64,000 nt of DNA from Streptomyces sp. NBC_00878. GTDB lineage: Bacteria > Actinomycetota > Actinomycetes > Streptomycetales > Streptomycetaceae. Below, piece by piece: positions 9,130 through 16,946 of the stretch; the stretch's first letter is position 1; every line of letters begins with the position of its first letter. Made by a program: the position numbers and the translations under genes. The notes under the pieces were generated by a model, which worked only from the letters and a program-made list of their open reading frames with translations, was not told the origin of the DNA and made no database searches. The DNA is taken from contig NZ_JAPEOK010000001.1 in NCBI RefSeq assembly GCF_026341515.1, forward strand, positions 9,362,001 through 9,426,000, read 5' to 3'.

Positions 9130-9395
9130 GCTGGCGACGCGGATCCGACGCCGCCGGGAGCCGCGAGCCAACCCGCGGACGCGTGAAGGCCGACGCTCAC
9201 CACGCGCTGTACCGCCTGACGCCCGCTCATCCCCCCGTACGTCCCGTGCCGGTCCGGCCGGGCCTCCGTCCCACGTCTGGAGGTCCCATGGCGACCGCCT
9301 GTCCGCAAGTCTCACCCTCCAGCTCGAACCCGAGACAAAGGGGCCCTGGGCCTGTTCGATCATCGCGCCGTCACCGGGCGACGACTCGAGGGAAA

Positions 9396-9413
9396 TCTGA
9401 GGCTCTTCTGAGG
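9396..9413 (-). promoter_or_regulatory. Tandem TCTGAGG element, copy A
   Basis: TCTGAGG occurs at 9396-9402 and again at 9407-9413, a period of exactly 11 bases, followed by AGGAG. Two half-sites one helical turn apart are the usual layout for OmpR/PhoB-type response regulators. Read on the minus strand it is CCTCAGA-N4-CCTCAGA, the orientation of the two other copies relative to their genes, but no gene lies to its left on that strand. Binding is an inference. Confidence 0.45.
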
Positions 9414-9558
9414 AGGAGCTGAAGACGGCCGGAAGCTGGCACTGGCGTGTCCGGAAGCCGCCGTGAATCGATCACGTGCCCGCTCCCGGGCGCGGGTGGC
9501 ACTTCCGACGTGCGACCACCGGCGTGAGCGGGAGGCGATGTCGGGGGTGTTCGCGTGT

Positions 9559-9578
9559 ACGCCGACAGGCGTCGGCGT
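9559..9578. repeat. Perfect 8-bp inverted repeat with 4-base loop
   Basis: ACGCCGAC (9559-9566), loop AGGC, then GTCGGCGT (9571-9578). The stem is GC-rich and lies 430 bases beyond the last injection-system gene. No T-run follows, which is normal for Streptomyces terminators. It may terminate the operon or be a protein-binding dyad. Confidence 0.4.
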
Positions 9579-9815
9579 GTGGGCGTGCACCGGAAGCGGC
9601 GTGTGCAGCCGAACAGCCGCCGGGGTGGTCCGGTTCATTGGCCAACGGCAGCCACATACCACCGGGCCGGGCCTGAGCATCCGACCGGCCTCGCCGGACG
9701 CGACGACCACGGTGATGAGCCCGGGCCGACCTGGGGTTACCACCTCAACTCCTTGAACGGGAACCGCTTCGCCGCCCCCCCCGCCCGCCGGATGCGGTGG
9801 GCGCCCTCAGCTCCT

Positions 9816-9833
9816 CCTCAGGGAAGCCTCAGA
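9816..9833 (+). promoter_or_regulatory. Tandem CCTCAGG/CCTCAGA element, copy B
   Basis: CCTCAGG at 9816-9822 and CCTCAGA at 9827-9833 are spaced 11 bases apart. The element lies about 130 bases upstream of the secreted-protein gene at 9963, a normal distance for an activator site. Similarity to copy C at 14308 continues well past the half-sites into flanking CTTGGTGGA (reverse strand), so the two share a common origin or a longer site. Confidence 0.5.
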
Positions 9834-9962
9834 GCTCCACCAAGTCTGGCCTGGTGGCGGGCGCGATGCTGGAACAACGCCGGGTCGAGGAGCAGTCGTA
9901 CGGACACCGTCCCCAGCCCGGCAGTCATTTCAGACGCGAGACACGAGAGAGAAGGACAGACG

Positions 9963-10427
9963 ATGCGAGTCGACAACACCAGGATGTCCGGCCCGATCCG
10001 GACTCGGCGGGGGCTGGCGCTGCTGATCGCCTCGGGGGCCGGGCTGGGCTCCCTGCTGCTGGGAGCGGTACCCGCACAGGCCAACGACACCACCAAGCAG
10101 GTCGCGGCCAACGGCCAGTCAGTCAGCTTCGCCACCGGTGACAGCAGCCGGGGCGTCAGTGGCAACGTCACGTTTGTGGTGAACGCGGACGGCAACTGGT
10201 CGATCACGGGAAGCGGGAAGAACTCGAACCTCCTCGTGCGTACCTTCCACTGGACCTGTGACCTGTCGTGGGACGCGGCGAGCGTCTCGCACTCGACCGG
10301 GAAGAAGGCCGTGCCCGGCAAGAAGACCCGCACCATCAGTTCGGCGGCGTACGACCCCAACATCCAGGCGGACTTCGCCGACATCGTCGACCGCGGCAGG
10401 GCCGACTGCGACATCGTCATCGGCTGA
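9963..10427 (+). CDS. Small secreted protein of unknown function
   Basis: A 154-aa protein starting MRVDNTRMSGPIRTRRGLAL, with AGAAGG about nine bases upstream. It has a Sec signal peptide: an RTRR n-region, a hydrophobic stretch (residues 17-36) and an AQA cleavage site near residue 39. The mature part is beta-rich with two cysteines, in FHWTCDLSW and RADCDIVIG, which could form one disulfide. I do not recognise a family. A strong hairpin terminator follows, so it is probably monocistronic. Tandem element copy B upstream may regulate it. Confidence 0.8.
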   Translation: MRVDNTRMSGPIRTRRGLALLIASGAGLGSLLLGAVPAQANDTTKQVAANGQSVSFATGDSSRGVSGNVTFVVNADGNWSITGSGKNSNLLVRTFHWTCDLSWDAASVSHSTGKKAVPGKKTRTISSAAYDPNIQADFADIVDRGRADCDIVIG

Positions 10428-10613
10428 CCGAGGCGAGTTTCGCCGGTCTTCGGTGGAACCGCGGGAACGTCGATCGCGGCATACGCGTTCCGATGGCCTT
10501 GCGGAACGGTTCGCGGAGGCCGGCGCTGCGGGTCAGGAAAGACCGTCAGCAACCATGGCAGCAACGGCCTTCCGATGAGGGAGTCCTGACAGAAAGCTGC
10601 TGACGATTCTCTT

Positions 10614-10645
10614 GAAGGGCCGCCCGGAGTGCTGGGCGGCCCTTC
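10614..10645 (+). terminator. Strong hairpin terminator
   Basis: GAAGGGCCGCCC (10614-10625) pairs perfectly with GGGCGGCCCTTC (10634-10645) across an 8-base loop. A 12-bp GC stem without a T-run is the usual Streptomyces form. It follows the secreted-protein gene. Confidence 0.85.
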
Positions 10646-10949
10646 GTGCACTCCGTGGGGGTGCGATCTCAACCACGTGCCAGTCCTTCACACGGGCGAG
10701 GACGTCATCGCGGGCGACACGAATGTGCCCCCGTCAGCCGCAGACGGTTGGCGCACCCGCCGTTGATACCCCTGAGCCTCTTCTCCCCCGAACCTTCGGC
10801 CCGGCCTCGTCCCCGGCCGCGCCGCCGCCCATGCCCGGGTACGCGAACTCCACGTCCCGAAGCGGGCATTGGGTGTTGGCGCACCTGCGCCAGGAGCCGG
10901 TCCGGGGCCCGGTGTGAAGCCTCTCCTCGCTGGCGTTCTGCCTGCCGGA
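10646..10949. other. 304-base gap
   Basis: No coding signal was seen on either strand. This is the 3' flank shared by the secreted-protein gene and the minus-strand hydrolase gene that ends at 10950. Confidence 0.5.
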
Positions 10950-12167
10950 CTACTCGGCGAGGAAGGTGTCGAGGTGGGAGAGGAAGGTGGGCCAGGCCGG
11001 GTCGTCGGCGGTGAACAGGTGGTTGCGGCTTTCGAGGAGGATCAACCGGCTGTCGGAGATGAGCGTGGCCAGTTCCAGGGCCTGTGCGACGGGGACCCGC
11101 GCGTCGTCGCGGGAGTGGATGATCAGCGTGGGGCAGGTTACCTGGTGGGCGATTCCGGAGACGTCGATGCGGGTGAACTCTTCCAGGAAGCGCAGGCCGT
11201 TGGCGGGCGAGGTCGTCTGGCGCTGGTAGGCGGCGAACGCGTCCCATTCCGCTGGTGTGGCGTCAGCGAGGAACTGCGAGGCGAAGAAGCGCAGGAAGCT
11301 GCTGTCCTGGGAACGCCATCCGGCGCGGGCGATGTTCAGGTCGACCTGAGCGGCATCGCGCTCGGCGTCGTCGGCGGCTCGGATCTGGCGTCCACGGGCG
11401 TAGGACGCGGTGAGGATCAGCCGACTGACCCGCTCGGGATGGCGCGCCGCGTAGGCAACCGCCACCGCGCCGCCCTGTGACACCCCGAGCAGAGGGAAGC
11501 GGTCGAGGCCGGCGGCATTGACCACGGAGTCGAGGTCGTCGACCAGGTCGTCGAGGGCGAAGCTGGGCACACTCCATTCGGAGAGGCCGCAGCCCCGCTC
11601 GTCGTAGCGGATGAGCTGCCGGCCGCGGGTGAGACCGTCGAACCAGTGCGCCCACATCGGGGTGGTCCGATCGAGGTCGAGGTGGGTCAGCCAGTTGGCC
11701 GTCTTCACCAACGGCGGGCCTTCGCCTGTGGTGGCGTAGGCGATGCGAGTGCCGTCCGCGGACCGGCAGAACCGTATGACCTCGTGGTCCGCCTCGGCCG
11801 CCGCCGCAACGGCGGCGGTGGGTGCGGCGGACGGTGTGGCGGAAGCCACCGTCACCTGCGCGACGAACTGATGGCCGCGCTCGCGCACCGTGCGAATGCA
11901 CCGCTGTCGCGTGGCGCTGTCACCGATCGCGAGGCGGGCGCTGCGTAACCAGGTGGCGAGCGCGGCCTCGCTGGCCGTGCGGCCGCGCCCCACCGTGTCG
12001 AGCAGCTCCTCCTCGGGCACGACGCGGTCGCGGTGCTCGACGAGGTGGCAGAGCAGATCCGCAGTTTGAGGTTCGATGGGGACCGGCTGCCCGTCGTGGC
12101 TGAGCCGACGGCGATCCGTGTCCAACTCGTACTGCCCGAAAGAGTAAACAGCGCCGCTCACAGCCAT
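10950..12167 (-). CDS. Winged-helix DNA-binding domain fused to an alpha/beta hydrolase
   Basis: A 405-aa protein from the ATG at 12167; an in-frame ATG at 12212 would add 15 residues, and neither has a strong ribosome binding site. Residues 1-100 are an OmpR/CadC-type winged helix (YSFGQYELDTDRRRLSHDGQ, then DRVVPEEELLDTVGRGR). After a 30-residue alanine-rich linker comes a complete alpha/beta hydrolase with nucleophile elbow GVSQGG (about residue 228), acid HSRDD (about 350) and histidine ESRNH (about 380). No phosphoreceiver or transmembrane segment is visible. The fusion suggests a transcription factor that senses or hydrolyses a small ester or lactone; that role is inferred. Confidence 0.85.
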   Translation of the reverse strand: MAVSGAVYSFGQYELDTDRRRLSHDGQPVPIEPQTADLLCHLVEHRDRVVPEEELLDTVGRGRTASEAALATWLRSARLAIGDSATRQRCIRTVRERGHQFVAQVTVASATPSAAPTAAVAAAAEADHEVIRFCRSADGTRIAYATTGEGPPLVKTANWLTHLDLDRTTPMWAHWFDGLTRGRQLIRYDERGCGLSEWSVPSFALDDLVDDLDSVVNAAGLDRFPLLGVSQGGAVAVAYAARHPERVSRLILTASYARGRQIRAADDAERDAAQVDLNIARAGWRSQDSSFLRFFASQFLADATPAEWDAFAAYQRQTTSPANGLRFLEEFTRIDVSGIAHQVTCPTLIIHSRDDARVPVAQALELATLISDSRLILLESRNHLFTADDPAWPTFLSHLDTFLAE

Positions 12168-12432
12168 GACTGTATAGCGTTTGTTCGATTCTGTGGGCGT
12201 CGATTGTCCCATCACGATGCTTGCTCGGCCGAGTTGGTCAGGCACTGTCGGCAGATCAATGTGCCGGTGCGGTCGACTCGGCCGGACCGCCGGGGTCCGC
12301 GACGACTCGTCAACGCGCCCGCTGGCGCAGCCATCCGGGCCCAGGAGCCGCCTGCTGGCCAAGAGCCCGGATGTCCGCTGGACTTGTTGCGGAGCGGCTT
12401 GTCCGGGTGGCGCAGGCAGGGGCGGCCACCGG

Positions 12433-14016
12433 TCAGGGGCGTGCCGGCCCGCCCTCCCGTAGCCGGCGCCGCAGGATCTTGCCGGAGGCCGCCTTTGGCA
12501 CCGCTTCGATGAACTCGACCCGGCGGATCTTCTTGTACGGGGCGACCTGGCCCTCGACGTGGGTCATCACCTCGTCGGCGGTGACCGACGCCCCGGGCAC
12601 CGGCACCACGAACGCTTTGGGCACCTCGTTGCCTTCCTCGTCATCGACGCCGATCACCGCCGCGTCGGCGATGCCGGGATGGTTGAGGAGGATCGCTTCG
12701 AGTTCGGCGGGCGCCACCTGGTAGCCCTTGTACTTGATGAGTTCCTTCACCCGGTCGACGATGAACCAGTTCCCGTCCTCGTCGACCCGACCGATGTCGC
12801 CGGTGTGCAGCCATCCGTCGACGTCGACCGTCGCGTCGGTGTCCTCGGGGCGGCCGAAGTAGCCCTTCATCACCTGCGGTCCCTGGATCCACACCTCGCC
12901 GGGTTGGCCTGCCGCCACGTCCAGCCCGGTGACCGGGTCGACCAGGCGCGCCCGAGTCGACGGGAGCAGGTGCCCCACGCACGCGATGGGCTCGTCGAGG
13001 TTGCCGTCGGCATGGAGATGCGAGGCGGGAGACAGCTCGGTCATTCCGTACGCCTGCCCGATCTCCACACCCAGCCGGTCGGCCACCGCCGCCTGCACCC
13101 CCGCGTCGAGCGGCGCCGCGGCACAGATGATGCGTCGAAGATTCGACAGGTCCAGGTTTCCGACCGCGGGGTGCTTGGCCAGGGCCAGCATCACCGGCGG
13201 GGCGACGTACGCATGGGTGATGCGGTCGCGCTCCAGGCTGGTCAGGAACGCGTCGAGATTGAACCGGGAGTGCACGTAGACGGTCGCACCACGGTGCAGC
13301 GCGTTGTTGACCAGGGCAGTCAGCCCGAAGATGTGGAAGAAGGGCAGGATCGCGATGACACGGTCGTTCTCGCCGACCCGATGCAGACCGTTCATCTGCT
13401 CGAGGTTGGTGCACAGGTTGCGGTGGGTCAGCATCACGCCCTTGGGCACGCCCGTCGTGCCGCTCGAATAGGGCAGCACGGCGACGTCCACAGCCGGATC
13501 GAGCTCGAACGCCGGCACGTCGCCGTCGCAGAGCAGCCCCAGCACCGGACGGTGGCCGTCGGCCGTGTCGCACACCAGGATCTCGATGTCCCGGCCGGTC
13601 TGCCGCCGGACCAGCTCGACCGCGGCCCGCGCCGTCTCGATCAGCGCGGACACACTCACCATCAGACGCGCCTCGGCGTCGATCAGCTGCTTGGCGATCT
13701 CAGCCGGTGTGGCCAGCGGCGACAGCGTGGTCACCGTCCCGCCCGTGATGGTGGTGGCGTAGAGGACCACGGGGAACAGGATCGTGTTCGGTGAGTGCAG
13801 AGCGACCACGTCACCCTTGCCGATGCCTTCGGCGGCAAGGCCTGCCGCCAGTTGGCGGACCAGCGTGGCCAACTCACCGTAGGTGAACGTCTGTCCACTG
13901 GACACGTCCACCATGGCCGGCCGGGTTCCGCGCCGCGCGGCATCGCCGAGCACCCATTCATGGACGGGACGATCGATGACTGTGACATCCGGGTACTTGC
14001 TGTTGTAGATCATCAA
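12433..14016 (-). CDS. 4-coumarate-CoA ligase-like AMP-forming enzyme
   Basis: A 527-aa protein of the ANL superfamily, of normal length. The AMP-binding signature PYSSGTTGVPKGV is near residue 184, YGMTELSPASH is the second core motif, GYQVAPAELE (about 430) is the 4CL-type hinge, and PKAASGKILRR near the C-terminus carries the catalytic lysine. It should adenylate a carboxylate, probably an aromatic or fatty acid, and pass it to CoA. GGAG lies eight bases before the ATG pair. The upstream gap contains tandem element copy C in the same relative orientation as copy B has to its gene. Confidence 0.9.
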   Translation of the reverse strand: MMIYNSKYPDVTVIDRPVHEWVLGDAARRGTRPAMVDVSSGQTFTYGELATLVRQLAAGLAAEGIGKGDVVALHSPNTILFPVVLYATTITGGTVTTLSPLATPAEIAKQLIDAEARLMVSVSALIETARAAVELVRRQTGRDIEILVCDTADGHRPVLGLLCDGDVPAFELDPAVDVAVLPYSSGTTGVPKGVMLTHRNLCTNLEQMNGLHRVGENDRVIAILPFFHIFGLTALVNNALHRGATVYVHSRFNLDAFLTSLERDRITHAYVAPPVMLALAKHPAVGNLDLSNLRRIICAAAPLDAGVQAAVADRLGVEIGQAYGMTELSPASHLHADGNLDEPIACVGHLLPSTRARLVDPVTGLDVAAGQPGEVWIQGPQVMKGYFGRPEDTDATVDVDGWLHTGDIGRVDEDGNWFIVDRVKELIKYKGYQVAPAELEAILLNHPGIADAAVIGVDDEEGNEVPKAFVVPVPGASVTADEVMTHVEGQVAPYKKIRRVEFIEAVPKAASGKILRRRLREGGPARP

Positions 14017-14558
14017 AGACTCCGTTTTCTCGCTTTGCTCTGTCAGTCAGAACCCAGGGGTTTCCGGCTGGGCGGCACCGGACCTGGGACCGTGCGGTCT
14101 GCCGGGGTCTGGTTGTGCGGTGACCATCTGGTTGTCCCCTGTGGGTCTTCCGCCAGGACGCCGTCACGTCTGTCGGGCCCTTGCCGGAGCGGTTATCGGT
14201 GTTTTGTGGGGCCGGCAGCGCCGACTCTGAGCGAAACGGTCTGACAGGATCGTCGGAACGTGTGTTCCGATCGTCGGGCCTGCCGCCGGGCCACCGCTTG
14301 GTGGAACTCTGAGGCTTCTCTGAGGAGGGGTTGAGGGCGGCCGCAGCCAACAGGTCGTGGTCGGCGAAGAACGTCAGCGGCTCCTGTCGGCGAGGGTGGT
14401 CCGGTCGCTCGTGCAGGGCGACTTGCCTGTGCGGGCACACCGACGCGGTCACATCGTCATCACCGGCTTGATGGCGGCAGGGATGGGGTGCTGGGGGAGG
14501 GCGTTGTAGTGTCTACGGCGTCAAATGGCGGGCGCCGAACCACTGGAGGCAACACCTC
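14017..14558. other. Divergent promoter region between the CoA ligase and rpoA-like genes
   Basis: There is no acceptable frame in these 542 bases. The region holds tandem element copy C (14308-14325) and must contain both divergent promoters. A frame on the minus strand at 13958-14452 is explained by the extended copy B/copy C repeat and not by a gene. Confidence 0.55.
14308..14325 (-). promoter_or_regulatory. Tandem TCTGAGG element, copy C
   Basis: TCTGAGG at 14308-14314 and 14319-14325 are spaced 11 bases apart, with flanking CTTGGTGGAA shared with copy B. It reads CCTCAGA-N4-CCTCAGA towards the CoA ligase gene, which starts about 290 bases away. Confidence 0.5.
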
Positions 14559-15572
14559 GTGCTCATTGCTCAGCGTCCGTCCCTGACCGAAGAGGTCGTC
14601 GACGAGTTCCGCTCCCGGTTCGTGATCGAGCCGCTGGAGCCGGGCTTCGGCTACACCCTCGGCAACTCCCTGCGTCGTACGCTCCTTTCCTCGATCCCGG
14701 GCGCCGCGGTCACGTCCATCCGTATTGACGGTGTCCTGCACGAGTTCACCACCGTGCCGGGCGTCAGGGAGGACGTCACCGACCTGATCCTCAACATCAA
14801 GCAGCTGGTCGTGAGTAGTGAGCAGGACGAGCCGGTCGTGATGTACCTGCGCAAGCGGGGTCCAGGTCGGGTCACCGCTGCCGATATCGACCTGCGGGCC
14901 GGTGTCGAGGCGCACAACCCCGACCTGGTCCTCGCCACGCTCAATGGCAAGGGCAAGCTGGAGATGGAGCTGACCGTCGAGCGCGGTCGCGGCTACGTCT
15001 CCGCCGTCCAGAACAAGCAGGTCGGTCAGGAGATCGGGCGCATCCCGGTCGACTCGATCTACTCGCCCGTTCTGAAGGTCACGTACAAGGTCGAGGCGAC
15101 GCGTGTCGAGCAGCGCACCGACTTCGACAAGCTGATCGTCGACGTCGAGACCAAGCAGGCCATGCTTCCGCGTGACGCCATGGCGTCGGCCGGCAAGACC
15201 CTGGTGGAGCTGTTCGGTCTGGCCCGCGAGCTCAACGTCGAGGCGGAGGGCATCGACATGGGTCCGTCCCCGACGGACGCCGCTCACACTGCCGACTTGG
15301 CTCTGCCGATCGAGGAGCTCGACCTCACCGTCCGCTCCTACAACTGCCTCAAGCGCGAAGGCATCCACTCCGTGGGTGAACTCGTCGACCGCTCCGAGGC
15401 CGACATGCTCGACATCCGCAACTTCGGTGCGAAGTCCATCGACGAGGTCAAGGCGAAGCTCGCCGGCATGGGCCTGGCTCTCAAGGACAGCCCGCCCGGA
15501 TTCGCCCCGACCGCCGCCTACAGCGCGGACGACGATGCGGACGCGGGCCTCGTCGAGACCGAGCAGTACTAG
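14559..15572 (+). CDS. rpoA: RNA polymerase alpha subunit, second stand-alone copy
   Basis: A 337-aa protein with a GTG start and CTGGAGG upstream. It is full length. The N-terminal assembly domain has [20 protein letters not shown] and [20 protein letters not shown]. The C-terminal domain has [20 protein letters not shown] and [20 protein letters not shown]. The acidic Streptomyces tail ends VETEQY. Every motif needed for dimerisation and for contacts with UP elements and activators is present. Housekeeping rpoA lies inside the ribosomal protein cluster, normally between rpsD and rplQ. Here no ribosomal gene is nearby, and the flanks are a CoA ligase and a STAS gene. It is therefore most likely a duplicate, although the window cannot show the other copy. 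Confidence 0.93.
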   Translation: MLIAQRPSLTEEVVDEFRSRFVIEPLEPGFGYTLGNSLRRTLLSSIPGAAVTSIRIDGVLHEFTTVPGVREDVTDLILNIKQLVVSSEQDEPVVMYLRKRGPGRVTAADIDLRAGVEAHNPDLVLATLNGKGKLEMELTVERGRGYVSAVQNKQVGQEIGRIPVDSIYSPVLKVTYKVEATRVEQRTDFDKLIVDVETKQAMLPRDAMASAGKTLVELFGLARELNVEAEGIDMGPSPTDAAHTADLALPIEELDLTVRSYNCLKREGIHSVGELVDRSEADMLDIRNFGAKSIDEVKAKLAGMGLALKDSPPGFAPTAAYSADDDADAGLVETEQY

Positions 15573-15680
15573 AAGCTGGAAAGCCGTCAACGAGGGGCAG
15601 AAGTCCTGAGGCGGTGGAGAAAGACGTCGTGCACCTCGGTGTTGTACTGCCCCGACATTCGCAAGGCGCGGAGAACGTCG

Positions 15681-16046
15681 TCAGTCCTGGTGTGAGGTTT
15701 CGCAGGCCCGGGCCGCCTCGACAACGGTGGTGTACAGAAAAGTCGGTCGGCCGAGGTCCGCGGTCTCGAAGGCGCTTCGCGCATCCGACCCCGCGACCAG
15801 GGCCAGCGTGCCGCCCTCGGCTCGGATCTTTTGGCGTGTCGCGGCCAGCAGTTGGATACCGACGGTGTTGAAGTGTGTCACCCGTTCGGCATCGACCACG
15901 AAGCGGCGGTGTCCCACGCGCAGGAGCCTGACAAGCGGCCCGCACAACAAGGGCGCCGTAGTCGCATTGAAGACTCCTTCCGCTTCGACGACCAGCAGGC
16001 CGACATCGGCCCAGCGAGGGGTGAGCCGTAGCGGCTGTACCTCCAT
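15681..16046 (-). CDS. STAS-domain protein (anti-sigma factor antagonist-like)
   Basis: A 121-aa protein with a GGAGGG site upstream of the ATG. The fold is STAS-like: GLLVVEAEGVFNATTAP as the first strand and helix, HRRFVVDAERVTHFNTVGIQ as the phospho-switch region, and a LALVAGSD strand. The usual D-S pair is replaced by N-T in HFNTVGIQ, so it may still be threonine-phosphorylated or be locked. It should bind an anti-sigma ATPase in a partner-switching pathway. Its partner is not adjacent; a HATPase gene lies at 38160 and another STAS gene at 62205. Confidence 0.75.
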   Translation of the reverse strand: MEVQPLRLTPRWADVGLLVVEAEGVFNATTAPLLCGPLVRLLRVGHRRFVVDAERVTHFNTVGIQLLAATRQKIRAEGGTLALVAGSDARSAFETADLGRPTFLYTTVVEAARACETSHQD

Positions 16047-16362
16047 GTCCGCCCTCCGCCTGCCGGGTGGTAGGTGTGCGAAGCCCGGGTCGTCCCACAG
16101 AACAGAGAGCCTCGCTGCTTCGCCTGCCCCGTCTCCGTCGCGTCATGCGGGTCTGATGTGGTCGAAGCCATGGCGAGTGCCCGGCATGGTGGGATCGGCA
16201 GATGAGAATCGCGGCACGGTCTGGACCTTCCCCGCAGCGTGACTGCGCGGAGTCCCGACACCGCTACGTTGTCGGGGTCGCAGAGGACACGTCGGTGTGC
16301 CGGAGGAGATCCCTCGATCTCGCCCTGCCGACCACCCACACCAACATCCCGCTCGCGAAACG

Positions 16363-16530
16363 CCGTACGACCTGCCGCACTCGGCCCGGTCCACCTGCCT
16401 GTGTGCGGGCGCGGACCAGGCCGAAGCCGCCCAGCGGTCCGGCAACAGCGTCGAGGCTTTCCTGCCCCAGTACGCGAAATGCCAGTATGACCGGCAACCC
16501 ATCAACTACCAGCGCATCGAAGGGCCGTTG
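16363..16530 (+). pseudogene. Tyrosine recombinase (integrase) C-terminal remnant
   Basis: The frame reads PYDLPHSARSTCLCAGADQA, then RSGNSVEAFLPQYAKC, then INYQRIEGPL. Streptomyces integrases have PYDLRHSA at the catalytic R-x-x-H position and GNSVEVLLSRYAKC around the catalytic tyrosine. Here the tyrosine is kept but the arginine region reads LPHS, and nothing of the N-terminal 300 residues is recognisable in any frame. It is a decayed end of a prophage or integrative-element integrase. Confidence 0.75.
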
Positions 16531-16614
16531 AGCGCTACGACCGATGGCCCTAGACGGACCACTGACGGCCCGGACTGAAAGGGTCGACCCCATCGATGAG
16601 GAGCTCGCCCAAAC

Positions 16615-16900
16615 CTAGATCACGGTGGCCCGTCCGCCACCCAGCATGGTCATGGCCTCCGGACCTGAAGTGATGACCGCGATCCGTCCGGGAGCGGCGA
16701 GAGCGGTGACGCCGAGCGTGGCGTCGACGGCGTGCTTGTGGCCGTGCCGGCCGGCTTCGGCGAGGACCGCTGCGGCGTGGCGCGCGATCGGCGGGGCGGG
16801 GAGTGGGCCACGCGCGTTCGCCCCGCCCAGTGCCTGCTTCCGCCGACCCCGCTGGAGCCGGTCCCGCAGCGCCCGTGTTTCCCGTCCGTGACGGGACCGC
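16615..16900 (-). pseudogene. PIN-domain protein C-terminal remnant
   Basis: Read on the minus strand up to the TAG at 16615, the frame gives ARHAAAVLAEAGRHGHKHAV, then DATLGVTALAAPGRIAVITS and GPEAMTMLGGGRATVI. This is the typical end of actinobacterial PIN/VapC-like proteins (an A-x-D-A catalytic helix followed by a TSDPED-like strand and loop). There is no start codon in frame for about 85 residues and the N-terminal acidic residues are missing. It is probably a toxin-antitoxin relic. Confidence 0.6.
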
Positions 16901-16946
16901 GCTCAGCCGATCCTTGAGCCACTGCGCGGGCAGGTGAACGCAGCCG

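Larger units (their letters stand above)
9130..9962 (+). other. 833-base gap without a convincing gene
   Basis: No frame here has coherent codon bias or recognisable protein content; a 97-codon frame at 9463-9756 is compositionally odd and was not accepted. The gap holds two copies of the TCTGAGG tandem element (9396-9413 on the plus strand, 9816-9833 reversed). It also holds a perfect 8-bp inverted repeat, ACGCCGAC/GTCGGCGT with a four-base loop (9559-9578), which might act as a terminator or operator. The promoter of the secreted-protein gene at 9963 should lie at its right end. Confidence 0.6.
16047..16946. other. 900-base region of gene remnants
   Basis: There is no intact gene. It contains the C-terminal remnant of a tyrosine recombinase on the plus strand and of a PIN-domain protein on the minus strand, described separately. 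It looks like the debris of an integrated element between the STAS gene and the copper cluster. Confidence 0.6.

Noticed and set aside
9463..9756. 97-codon frame in the gap after the injection system
   Set aside because: Composition is unlike real genes, there is no ribosome binding site, and it covers an inverted repeat.
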